DNA of 64,000 bases from contig JAEPMI010000008.1 of NCBI GenBank assembly GCA_017644045.1, positions 310,001-374,000 on the forward strand, written 5' to 3'. Both the position numbers and the translations under genes were made by a program. The notes under the pieces are model-generated. The model was not told where the DNA came from, made no database searches, and saw only the letters and a program-made list of their open reading frames with translations. This DNA comes from Deltaproteobacteria bacterium (GTDB lineage: Bacteria > Myxococcota_A > Polyangia > Polyangiales > Houyiibacteriaceae). Position 1 is the stretch's first letter, and each line of letters starts with the position of its first letter. Shown in pieces: positions 26,281-34,193 of this stretch.

Positions 26281-27026
26281 CAGAGCGGACCCTCCGTGAG
26301 ACCGTGCACGAACTGCCGGACCTCCGGGATGGTGCTCTTGCGCGCCTCGTCGGCGGTGCCGTCGAAGACCAGCTTGCCATCGTGGAGCATGCCGACGCGG
26401 TCGGCGATGGTGAGCACGCCGGCGACGTCACTCGAGATCACCATCACGGTCGCCCCGGTCGCGCGCTGCTCCTCACGGACGAGGTCGTAGATCTTCTGGC
26501 TGGTCACCGGGTCGAGGCCGGCGGTCGGCTCGTCGTAGAGGACGATGGGCGGTTTGGCGATGGTCGCGCGGGCGACGCCGATGCGCTTCTTCTGGCCGCC
26601 GGACATCGACTGCGGAATGCGCTCCTCGGTGCCGGGGAGGGCGACGCGGGCGAGGCGCTCGGCGACGCGCTCCTGGATCTCCTCTTCGCTGAGGTCGAAG
26701 AGCCGGCGAAGCGGGAAGGCGATGTTCTCGTAGACGTTCTTGTCGAAGAGGGCGTAGTTCTGGAAGAGCATCCCGATCTTCTTGCGGACCTCGGCGAGCT
26801 CGAGGTGCCCCATCTCGGTGATGTCCTCGTCGTGGATGAAGACGCGGCCCTTCTCGGGGGCGATGAGTCCGGCCACGATCTTCAGCAGCACGCTCTTGCC
26901 CACCGCGCCCATCCCGATGAGGGCGTAGATGCAGCTCTCCGGGACGTCGACGTCCACTCCTCGCAGGACCGGCGCGTCATCGAAGGCTTTGTGGATGTTC
27001 TCCAGCCGGATCAACGGCGGGAGCAT
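26280..27026 (-). CDS. mlaF: MCE-system ABC ATPase, copy 2 (H-loop His replaced by Ser)
   Basis: 248 residues, MlaF type, first gene of the operon. Walker A is GMGAVGKS (38-45), Q-loop MLFQNYA, signature MSGGQ (141-145) intact, and Walker B VLYDEP with Glu166. The H-loop reads VISSD: Ser199 stands where copy 1 and nearly all ABC ATPases have His. ATP bound at its own Walker site would meet the degenerate LGDGM of copy 1, giving a poor site. ATP at copy 1's Walker site would meet this intact signature, giving a good site. The ATG at 27026 lies 66 bases from the divergent NlpC/P60-like gene, so the operon promoter must be in that gap. Confidence 0.92.
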   Translation of the reverse strand: MLPPLIRLENIHKAFDDAPVLRGVDVDVPESCIYALIGMGAVGKSVLLKIVAGLIAPEKGRVFIHDEDITEMGHLELAEVRKKIGMLFQNYALFDKNVYENIAFPLRRLFDLSEEEIQERVAERLARVALPGTEERIPQSMSGGQKKRIGVARATIAKPPIVLYDEPTAGLDPVTSQKIYDLVREEQRATGATVMVISSDVAGVLTIADRVGMLHDGKLVFDGTADEARKSTIPEVRQFVHGLTEGPL

Positions 27027-27092
27027 ACCCCGGCGGGACCGGCGCGCCGGCTCGGGATGGAACTTTTCGGGGAGTCGGCCGTCCCGGTCTTC

Positions 27093-28184
27093 ATGCCTCG
27101 CTCGTTTCGCTCGCTCCTCTCGGCCCTTCCTCTCGCTGGCGTCGTGGCAGCGAGCGCGGCTCCTGCGGCGGCTCAAACGGTGGAGATCCGCGTGGAGACC
27201 GAGCGCGGCGCTCGACCGGGACCGGCGGATGCGCAGGTGGGCGAGTCGGTCCGGTTGGTGGTGACCCAGCGGAGGGGCCGAGCGCTGCCGGAGGGGAGCC
27301 GGGTTCGCTGGCTCCGGGTCGCGCCTCATCTGCAGCACGCGGAGGGGGCGCCCGAGGACGACCCGACCTACTCGAACGCGGTCTTCGGCGGGGCGGATCA
27401 CGGCAAGTGGGTGGGGATGGACACGATCGAATACCGAACCGAGCCGATGGGGTTGGGGCGCCATGCGCGGATCGAGGGGAACGCGCTGGTGCTGGAAGGG
27501 GCGCCGCCGCCGACCTGGGAGGAGCGGACGCCGTCACGGAGCACGCCGATGGCGGGGACGCTCTGGTTGGCGGCGGAGGTGGAGTTGCCCGACGGACGCC
27601 GCCTGCGGACGGCGGACCAGGACGACACCGACCGGCTCGGGCTCGAGTCGAAGGTCACGCGGGTCTCGTTTCGGGCGGGGGAGGGCTTCGTCGGTTGGCT
27701 CAGCGCGTACTTCGGCGTGCCCTATGTGTTCGGGTCGACGCCGGCGCAGTCGGACCGACGCGTCGGCATCGACTGCGCGGACGTGCTGGTGGGCGCGCGG
27801 CGCAGCCAGACCGGTCGGCGGCTCGGTTACACCTCCGTGCGGGGGATGGGCCGGCTCGCCGACGCCGTGAGCGACGTGCTCCTCCTCGACCGCGACGGGA
27901 CCATCCGGGATGCCGAGGGCGAGCCCGTCTCCTTGCGCTGGGGTGAGGCCATCCAGTCTGGTGACATGCTCGCCATCGACTACGCCAACGACGGCAGCGA
28001 CGTCGTCCTCCCCCGCGCCTGGGACCACATCGGCGTCCTCCTGGAGGACCACGCGACCGAAGGCGCCCCCGGCATTCTCGACGGCAAAGACGTCCTCCGC
28101 CACATGAGCCTCCGCGGCCTCACCGACCAACCCCTGACCGCCCACGGCCGCATCCGCCTCCGCATCTGGCGCTGGAAGCGCTGA
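27093..28184 (+). CDS. Secreted NlpC/P60-like protein
   Basis: 363 residues with a signal peptide (cleavage after AAAQ region, about residue 28). A beta-rich N-terminal part (30-190) leads to a papain-like NlpC/P60-type domain: FGVPYVFGS, then GIDCAD with the likely nucleophile Cys228, and DHIGVLLED with His312. The gap between Cys and His is larger than in typical NlpC/P60 peptidases, so this may be a variant amidase or a divergent cell-wall endopeptidase. It is divergent from the MCE operon with a 66-base shared promoter region, and its stop faces gdhA across a mosaic inverted repeat. Confidence 0.7.
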   Translation: MPRSFRSLLSALPLAGVVAASAAPAAAQTVEIRVETERGARPGPADAQVGESVRLVVTQRRGRALPEGSRVRWLRVAPHLQHAEGAPEDDPTYSNAVFGGADHGKWVGMDTIEYRTEPMGLGRHARIEGNALVLEGAPPPTWEERTPSRSTPMAGTLWLAAEVELPDGRRLRTADQDDTDRLGLESKVTRVSFRAGEGFVGWLSAYFGVPYVFGSTPAQSDRRVGIDCADVLVGARRSQTGRRLGYTSVRGMGRLADAVSDVLLLDRDGTIRDAEGEPVSLRWGEAIQSGDMLAIDYANDGSDVVLPRAWDHIGVLLEDHATEGAPGILDGKDVLRHMSLRGLTDQPLTAHGRIRLRIWRWKR

Positions 28185-28205
28185 CCCCAGCGCCCCATTC
28201 CCCAT

Positions 28206-28368
28206 GGGGACACTCCCCCCTCCCGGATCACTCGCAAATATAGGGGTCTCCGAGAGCAAAATGAAAACCCTTCTGTGGCCGCTCGAGCGCGACCGCTACG
28301 GGAGGGTCTTCATTTTGCTCTGGGAACCCTCGCAAAAATAGGGAGATGCAAGGGGGGGGAGTGTCCCC
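28206..28368. repeat. Mosaic inverted and direct repeat element
   Basis: The outer arms GGGGACACTCCCCCC (28206-28220) and GGGGGGAGTGTCCCC (28354-28368) are perfect complements. The inner arms AGAGCAAAATGAAAACCCT (28253-28271) and its near-complement (28303-28321) pair with one mismatch. Between them CTCGCAAATATAGGG (28231-28245) recurs as a direct repeat CTCGCAAAAATAGGG (28329-28343). The element fills the convergent gap between the NlpC/P60-like gene and gdhA. The A/T-rich inner parts contrast with the GC-rich surroundings, suggesting a foreign or mobile origin. Confidence 0.85.
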
Positions 28369-28380
28369 GGGTGTTGGAGC

Positions 28381-29613
28381 TCAGAGTCCGCGCATCTCGG
28401 TGGCGTCCTTGACCCGACCGACGCCGAGGATGAACGCCGCCTCGCGCATGGTGCACGAGTGCTTCTTCTGCACCTCGACCAAGCTGGCGTAGCCGCGCTT
28501 CATCACCTTGCGCAGCTCGTTGTTGACCCGCTCGAGCTCCCAGTAGAAGTGCTGCATGTTCTGGGACCACTCGAAGTACGAGACGGTCACGCCACCGCAG
28601 TTCGCGTAGATGTCGGGGATCACGTGCACCCCGTTCTTCGCGAAGATCTCGTCGGCCTCGGGCGTGGTCGGCCCGTTGGCGCCCTCCACGATGACCTTCG
28701 CCTTCACGTCCGCCGCGTTGTCCTTGGTGAGCACCCCACCGAGCGCGGCCGGGATCAGGATGTCGCAGTCGTGCACGAGGATCGCTTCGCCGCTGACCTT
28801 CTCCGCGGCATAGCCCTCGAGCGTTCCGTTGGTCGCGACGTGCTGGATCGCCGCCTCGACGTCGATGCCCTCCGGGTTCACGTAGCCGCCAGAGATGTCG
28901 GCGATGCCCACGATCTTCGCGCCGAGCGCGACGGCGTCACGCGCGGCCCAGGTGCCCACGTTGCCGAAGCCCTGGACGACGATCTTCTTGCCTTCCATCG
29001 ATTCACCGAGCGTCGCGAGGAGCTCCTCGGTCGCGTAGATGGCGCCACGCCCGGTGGCCGCCTCGCGACCGATGGACCCGCCGAGCGAGACGGGCTTCCC
29101 GGTCACCACGCCCGGTTGGTAGCCGTGGTACTTCGAGTACTGGTCGAAGATCCACGCCATCACCTGACCGTTCGTGTTCACGTCCGGCGCGGGGATATCC
29201 GTCGTCGCGCCGATGATGTCGTGAATGCCGTCGATGAAGCGGCGCGTGAGGCGCTGGGTCTCGCCGGCGGACAGCTTGCGAGCGTCCACGGCGATGCCTC
29301 CCTTGGCACCGCCATAGGGCACGCCCGCCACTGCGGTCTTCCAGGTCATCAGGGAGGCCAGCGCGGTGACCTCTTCCGAGTCGACGTGGTGGTGATAGCG
29401 GAGCCCGCCCTTGAACGGTCCGCGTGCGTCGTCGTGCTGCACGCGGAAACCGATGAAGGTGCCGATGCTCCCGTCGTCCATGGTGATGTTCAGCTCGACG
29501 CGCACCTCGCGGTGCGGTGTCTTGAGCTGCTTGGTCACGTCCGGACGGAGGTCGAGCGCCTTCGCCGCCTTGTCCACGTAGTACTGCGTGTTCTCCAGAA
29601 AATCAGCCGACAT
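28381..29613 (-). CDS. gdhA: Glu/Leu/Phe/Val dehydrogenase (glutamate dehydrogenase type)
   Basis: A 410-residue hexameric-type dehydrogenase converting glutamate and 2-oxoglutarate plus ammonia. The substrate domain shows GPFKGGLRYH (substrate Lys68) and VPYGGAKGGI (catalytic Lys104), then APDVNT with the catalytic Asp. The nucleotide-binding domain has QGFGNVG (dinucleotide fold). Residues after the second beta strand (GIADISGGYVN) suggest NAD preference, but this is uncertain. The gene is on minus, 23 bases of sequence separate its stop from the last base of the mosaic repeat's palindrome zone, and the SctJ-like gene lies upstream. Confidence 0.93.
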   Translation of the reverse strand: MSADFLENTQYYVDKAAKALDLRPDVTKQLKTPHREVRVELNITMDDGSIGTFIGFRVQHDDARGPFKGGLRYHHHVDSEEVTALASLMTWKTAVAGVPYGGAKGGIAVDARKLSAGETQRLTRRFIDGIHDIIGATTDIPAPDVNTNGQVMAWIFDQYSKYHGYQPGVVTGKPVSLGGSIGREAATGRGAIYATEELLATLGESMEGKKIVVQGFGNVGTWAARDAVALGAKIVGIADISGGYVNPEGIDVEAAIQHVATNGTLEGYAAEKVSGEAILVHDCDILIPAALGGVLTKDNAADVKAKVIVEGANGPTTPEADEIFAKNGVHVIPDIYANCGGVTVSYFEWSQNMQHFYWELERVNNELRKVMKRGYASLVEVQKKHSCTMREAAFILGVGRVKDATEMRGL

Positions 29614-29667
29614 CCTGCACCCCTTGCCTCTCGTTGTTGGTCCGCGGACACCCTCCGCGGACGTGAC

Positions 29668-30447
29668 TCAGCTCGCTTCGACCGGCGGCGCCGCCGCGGC
29701 CTTCCGTCGCCGGCTGACCACCCACACCAGGAGGCCCGCCAGCAGCACGTGGAGCGCGAGCGCCGCTCCGAGGATCGCCTTGAGCGAGGTCGCCGAACCG
29801 CGCGTCACGGTCACCGGCCCGAGCGACACCAGCCGCTCGCCACGGTTCGCCTCTCGGATCTCCACCGGGACGCCGACCACGGCGACGTCCTCCGGCGCCA
29901 TGTCCTGCACGGCTCCCGCCACCAGCGCTCGGACCGCGTCGTCCGAGTAGCCCTGGCGCGCGCCGCGATGGCGGATGAGCACCGACGCGCGTGGCCGGGG
30001 GCGCTCTTCGTCGAGGGCGAGGCGCCGTGTGTCCGGCAGGGCCACGTGGACCCGCGCGTCGAGCACGCCGTCCATCGCTTCGATCGACGACGAGAGCTCG
30101 CCGCCGAGCGCCGCCACGTAGCGCGCCTGCTCCTCGGTGGCCGTGGGGACCAGGCCGCCCTCGGCGAACATCTCGCTCAGACCGGGAGACTCCGGTCGCG
30201 GTAGCCCTTCTTCGCGCATCCGCTCGAGCGCCGGGCCGACGTCGTCGGCCGGCACCAGCACCTGATAGCGATCGTCGCCGCTCGGGTCGGGCTCCTTGCG
30301 CGCGCCGATCTGAGCCTCGTGCAGCGCGACGACGATGGCGTTCGCTTCCGCCTCGTCCAGGCCGGACTCCACCGCCGCTTCGCACCCGAAGGTGAGAAGC
30401 ACCGCCGCGGCCAGCCAGAGACTGCCGCCCCCCCGTGGAGACCTCAC
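29668..30447 (-). CDS. sctJ: SctJ/YscJ-like type III secretion inner-ring lipoprotein, isolated
   Basis: A 259-residue lipoprotein (lipobox TFGC, Cys22). It matches the SctJ/YscJ family throughout: ESGLDEAEANAIVVALHEAQIGA, the first ring domain with EQARYVAALGGELSSSIEAMDGVLDARVHVALP (split here: EQARYVAALGGELSSSIE and VLDARVHVALP), a second ring domain and a C-terminal membrane helix (about 224-247) followed by RRRK. SctJ forms the inner-membrane MS-like ring of injectisomes and is the FliF relative. No other type III secretion gene is in the window. GTG start at 30447. The gene sits between gdhA and the pseudokinase on minus. Confidence 0.85.
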   Translation of the reverse strand: MRSPRGGGSLWLAAAVLLTFGCEAAVESGLDEAEANAIVVALHEAQIGARKEPDPSGDDRYQVLVPADDVGPALERMREEGLPRPESPGLSEMFAEGGLVPTATEEQARYVAALGGELSSSIEAMDGVLDARVHVALPDTRRLALDEERPRPRASVLIRHRGARQGYSDDAVRALVAGAVQDMAPEDVAVVGVPVEIREANRGERLVSLGPVTVTRGSATSLKAILGAALALHVLLAGLLVWVVSRRRKAAAAPPVEAS

Positions 30448-30610
30448 GACTAGTGTCCCGGAATCGGAGGCGTTGCGGAAATCGGCGAGTCGTCGGACCG
30501 TGAATCAAGGAACGACGACGAGGAATACTTCACGTATTTCGAGGAGGAGTGACGCAGAGTCATGGTTCGAGGGCCGGCGAGTTTCGTGACGAAGTCCGAT
30601 GGAGGGACAC

Positions 30611-32506
30611 TTAGCCTGCGTTGAAGCTGAAACGGGCGCCCATGCGGGGCGCGCCGAAGGTGGGGAAACGGATGCGACGGACCGCGTTGCGGATGCAGGA
30701 CTTGAACGAGCCCGAGCCCTGGCGGGCGCTCACGCCCATCACCTGGCCGCTGCCGGCGATGGCGATGTCGATCGTGACGTTGCCGACGAGGCCGCTCGCC
30801 TGGTCCGCGCAGCGACCGATCGAGCCGTTGAGGTGCCGGTTCATCACGCCCTGGACCTGCGCCGGGCTGAGGCGGCTCTGGCCACCGGCCATCGTCGCGT
30901 CGCCGAGCTCGATGGCGATGTTCATCGCGTCCTCGTAGGAGCCCGCGAAGCCACCGCCGCCACCGCCGCCGGAACGCATGCGGCCACTGCGACCGCCGCG
31001 TCGGGGCGGGTCGGGGAGGATGCCCGCCGTGCCGCTGAGCTCGATGCCGCCGCGCTCGTAGAGGTCGCCGGTCTCGGCCTGGAGGACCTCCTCCACGTCA
31101 CCGCCCTCGCGCGTCATGACGAACACGCCGATGCCGATGAGCACGGCCAGGAGCGCCACGCCGGCGATCGCGAGCTTGAACGCGCCGCTGCGCGCGTCGC
31201 TCTTCTCCGCCTTGTCGAGCGCGGCCTTCTTCGCGTCCTGCGCCTCACGGATGCGGCGCTGCTCGACGAACTCGGTGAAGTCGTGCCACTCGGCCACCGG
31301 CTTCCGCTCACCGGTGTCCATGTTCATCAGGTCGTGGTCTTCACGGAGCTCGCCTTCGACGATGAGCTCGACGAGCTCACGGCCGGTGAAGGGCCCGTGG
31401 TCGAGACCGTCCTTGACCGCCATCCAACGGGCCGCGTCGTTCTCGGTGATCTTCGCGAGCAGGCCACCGAGGTCGACCTCGGCACCAGCGGGCGCGTCCA
31501 TCGCCATCGGCGCGGGGAAGAGATCGGCCGCCGGCTTCGCGGCCGGAGGTTTCGGTGCAGGCGGCTTGGGCCTCGCCGGCGCGGGCGGGGGCGCGGGCAT
31601 GTCGACCTCTCCGTCTCCGTCGAGGTCCAGGTCGACGTCGAAGCCGAAGTCGTCGGCGGGATCGGCCGCGTCGACGCCACCGATCAGCGGCGCCAGCGCC
31701 GAGCGCACCGCGTCGGCGCTCTGGTAGCGAGCGGCCGGGTCCGGGGCGAGGCACTTGAGGAGCACCTCGTCGATCGCACCATCGGCCTCGGCGTGGGCCT
31801 GCGAGGGCGGGACGAAGCCATCGGCGGGGGACTTGGCGGTGAGGAGCTCGTAGAGCAGGGCGCCCACGCCGAAGATGTCGGACGCGACCGTCGGTGGCTG
31901 ACCCGCCTTCACCTCGGGCGCGAGGCTCGCCTGGTCGCGGGCGTCGAAGACCGCCGGACCGCGCGTCTCGACGAGCGCCTTGCCGAGGCCGACGTCGCCG
32001 AGCTTCACCCGACCGGATTCGGTGACCCACACCACCGAAGGCCGGATCGCCCCGTGGCAGGTCTTCTCGTGAACGGTCTCGAGCGCGCGACAGACGCTGG
32101 CGACCACGTTGTAGGCGCCCTTGAGGCTGACCTGGCCACCGGTGGCGGCTCGCTCGCGGACCACCTGGGAGATCGGCTTCCCGTCCACCCACTCGGCCGC
32201 GATGAACGGCGAGCCGCCCGCGCTGCCCACGCCGTAGGTCACCACCAGGTTCCGGTGGGACAGGCTGGCTGCGATGCGGCACTCCGCGCGAAGCTTCTTC
32301 CTGCCCGCGTCGTCCACCAACCCGGGCGTCATGCGCCGGAGCGCGATCGCCTTGTTGGTCTTCTCGTCTCGGGCCTTGAAGACCGTGCCGAGCTCGTCGT
32401 CCCGGGCCTTTGCCTCCACCCGGAAGCGACCTCCGACGACGGCGCCGGGCTCCAGCTTCGTACCGGCGGCCGCCCCGGCCGCACCTCCTGATGCAGTGCT
32501 GCTCAT
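30611..32506 (-). CDS. Pseudokinase - GYF - membrane helix - AgmX/TonB-like fusion protein
   Basis: 631 residues. Residues 25-300 have a Ser/Thr protein kinase fold, but key residues are changed: the VAIK lysine is Arg57, the catalytic loop HRDLKPSN is HGAIRPSV (151-158, no Asp or Asn), and DFG is DVG (171-173). It is therefore probably not catalytic. A Pro/Ala/Asp-rich linker leads to a GYF_2-like domain (WMAVKDGLDHGPFTGRELV; about 385-445), a charged segment, one membrane helix (about 470-492), a Gly-rich linker and a C-terminal AgmX/PglI or TonB-C-like periplasmic domain with two Cys. This links a cytoplasmic sensing module to the periplasm. ATG 32506 is chosen. Confidence 0.8.
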   Translation of the reverse strand: MSSTASGGAAGAAAGTKLEPGAVVGGRFRVEAKARDDELGTVFKARDEKTNKAIALRRMTPGLVDDAGRKKLRAECRIAASLSHRNLVVTYGVGSAGGSPFIAAEWVDGKPISQVVRERAATGGQVSLKGAYNVVASVCRALETVHEKTCHGAIRPSVVWVTESGRVKLGDVGLGKALVETRGPAVFDARDQASLAPEVKAGQPPTVASDIFGVGALLYELLTAKSPADGFVPPSQAHAEADGAIDEVLLKCLAPDPAARYQSADAVRSALAPLIGGVDAADPADDFGFDVDLDLDGDGEVDMPAPPPAPARPKPPAPKPPAAKPAADLFPAPMAMDAPAGAEVDLGGLLAKITENDAARWMAVKDGLDHGPFTGRELVELIVEGELREDHDLMNMDTGERKPVAEWHDFTEFVEQRRIREAQDAKKAALDKAEKSDARSGAFKLAIAGVALLAVLIGIGVFVMTREGGDVEEVLQAETGDLYERGGIELSGTAGILPDPPRRGGRSGRMRSGGGGGGGFAGSYEDAMNIAIELGDATMAGGQSRLSPAQVQGVMNRHLNGSIGRCADQASGLVGNVTIDIAIAGSGQVMGVSARQGSGSFKSCIRNAVRRIRFPTFGAPRMGARFSFNAG

Positions 32507-32613
32507 CGAGAGGCTGGAGGGTAAGCGCAGCGGGCCGACCGGATCAACGCCGACGGCCCGGCCGGTTTGGTCGCGCCCCGCACACCGTGCTACTTCGGAA
32601 GTGGAGGCAACAC

Positions 32614-32823
32614 TTGGCCAAAACGACAAAAGGCAAGGGACGCAAGGATGTCCGAGAGGAGTCCCGCAAAAAGGGACTCCTCGCAGGGGGAAGCGCCGTC
32701 GTCACCGGAGTGGCCGCCGCGACCATCGGATTCGTGCCGATGACCATTGCTGGCGTCGGCGCCACGGGCTTCTTCACGTACCGGTGGATCAAGCACCGCG
32801 CGAAGAACGGCATCCGGTTCTGA
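32614..32823 (+). CDS. Small basic membrane protein
   Basis: 69 residues from a TTG start with a good GGAGG Shine-Dalgarno at 32603-32607 and correct spacing. The first 25 residues are strongly basic (AKTTKGKGRKDVREESRKKG). Two short hydrophobic segments follow (AVVTGVAAATIGFVPM and IAGVGATGFFTY), ending in RWIKHRAKNGIRF. It could be a small inner-membrane or nucleic-acid-associated protein; I recognise no family. It is divergent from the pseudokinase gene and its stop lies 17 bases before an inverted repeat. Confidence 0.65.
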   Translation: MAKTTKGKGRKDVREESRKKGLLAGGSAVVTGVAAATIGFVPMTIAGVGATGFFTYRWIKHRAKNGIRF

Positions 32824-32840
32824 ACCGTCCAGAGGACGGT

Positions 32841-32944
32841 CCCTCACCCACACCCTCGCCCTGACCCTCTCCCTCTTGGGGAAAGCAGCACGGCGAGCTC
32901 CCGTCGCCCTTCAGGGTGAGGGAGAGGGCGAGGGTCAGGGTGAG
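32841..32944. repeat. CCCTCACCC-type inverted repeat
   Basis: The left arm 32841-32875 (CCCTCACCCACACCCTCGCC then CTGACCCTCTCCCTC) is imperfectly complementary to 32913-32944 (AGGGTGAGGGAGAGGGCGAG then GGTCAGGGTGAG), with a 37-base spacer. This looks like the dispersed CCCTCACCCTGACCCTCTCCC palindromes seen in intergenic DNA of many proteobacteria. It fills the convergent gap before the saccharopine-dehydrogenase-like gene. Confidence 0.75.
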
Positions 32945-32969
32945 CAGTCAGCGTTCGCGGCTTCGCCGC

Positions 32970-34193
32970 TCAGCTGACCCGGAACACCATGCCCGCGTCT
33001 CGGAGTCGCTCGATGAGCGTCACGCCCATCGTCGACGCCGGAGTCCGGATGCCGCCCGGGGCCGCGATGTCGTCGCGGGCCAGGCAGAGGGCGGACTCGC
33101 CGAGCATCTTGGCGGTCTCGCCGTAGCCCGGATCGTTCTGACCCTCGACGCGCCCGCGGATCTCCTGGCCATCCGCGGTCTTGCCCACGAGCCGCACCAC
33201 GAAGAACCCGGCCTCCCGCTGTTCGCGGCTCGGTCCCTCGCCCGGATCGGGCAGCACCGTCTTCTGGAGCACGGTCCGGATCGGCTTGATGGACGCGCCG
33301 GTCACGAACGCTCCGACCGCCGCCGCGACCGTGCCGGCGCGGATCGCTCCACGGGGCCCGGCGCCGAAGCTCATCTCCTCGGAGTAGCGGAACTTCCGGC
33401 CGTAGGGGTAGCCCATGAGCGCGTTGCTGCGCCGGACCACCCGGGTGTTGATCGCTGCCATCACGAAGGGGCCGACCCACATGCGCAGGTCGTCGTCGAA
33501 GCGGATGCCCATCCGGTCGCTGCCGTCGGGGCCATCTCGCTCGCCTTCGGGGTTGAGCGCGTAGGGGTCGCCGAGGATGCGGCGGACCTTCTTGTCCTTC
33601 GCCTCCTCGAGGATGTTGAGCATGCTGGCGATGGTGCCGCCGCTCGCGGTGCCCTTGCTCTCGCCGGCGAAGAACTTCACCTCCGCGAGCGGTGCGCCGA
33701 AGCGCTCCTTGGCCGCCTCCTGGACCATGAGCGTGCCCAGGTCGGAGGGAATCGAGTCGAAGCCGCAGCAGTGCACGATACGCGCGCCGGTGCGCTCCGC
33801 GTCGGCCTGGTGCGCGTCGATCATCCGGCGGATGAACTGGGTCTCGCCCGTCAGGTCACAGTAGTCGGTGCCGTTCGCGACACACGACGCGACCATGGCC
33901 TCGCCGTACTGGGCGTAGGGACCGACCGTGCTGATCACGACGCGGGTCTGCGACGTGATCGCGTCGAGGCTCGCCCGATCGAAGCTGTCGCCGATCAGGA
34001 TCGGCAGGTCACCGGCCTTCGGGTCGATCGCGGCCAGCTCGCGCCGGACGGTCTCGAGCTTCCCTTGGTTGCGGCCAGCGAGCGCGAGCCCCACGCCCGG
34101 ATGATTCCGAACGAGGTACTCGGCCACCAGCGCGCCGGTGAAACCGCTCGCCCCCCAGAGGACGATCTCGTAGGTGCGGTCCCCCCGACCCAT
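32970..34193 (-). CDS. Saccharopine-dehydrogenase-like oxidoreductase (trans-acting enoyl reductase type)
   Basis: A 407-residue protein. The N-terminal NAD(P)-binding Rossmann domain shows VLWGASGFTGALVAEYL and AGRNQGKL, and the family block YCDLTGETQFIRRMI is followed by VHCCGFDSIPSDLG. This is the layout of the mycobacterial trans-acting enoyl reductase (Rv2953-like) and of human SCCPDH rather than of lysine-pathway saccharopine dehydrogenase. Likely acts on lipid or polyketide enoyl groups, or an unknown substrate. The start ATG overlaps the helicase stop (ATGA), an unusual pairing of RNA helicase and lipid-type reductase. Confidence 0.85.
   Translation of the reverse strand: MGRGDRTYEIVLWGASGFTGALVAEYLVRNHPGVGLALAGRNQGKLETVRRELAAIDPKAGDLPILIGDSFDRASLDAITSQTRVVISTVGPYAQYGEAMVASCVANGTDYCDLTGETQFIRRMIDAHQADAERTGARIVHCCGFDSIPSDLGTLMVQEAAKERFGAPLAEVKFFAGESKGTASGGTIASMLNILEEAKDKKVRRILGDPYALNPEGERDGPDGSDRMGIRFDDDLRMWVGPFVMAAINTRVVRRSNALMGYPYGRKFRYSEEMSFGAGPRGAIRAGTVAAAVGAFVTGASIKPIRTVLQKTVLPDPGEGPSREQREAGFFVVRLVGKTADGQEIRGRVEGQNDPGYGETAKMLGESALCLARDDIAAPGGIRTPASTMGVTLIERLRDAGMVFRVS

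Noticed and set aside
29668-30447. Flagellar FliF
   Set aside because: The protein is a short lipoprotein with SctJ features and lacks the long FliF C-terminus; no flagellar gene is near.
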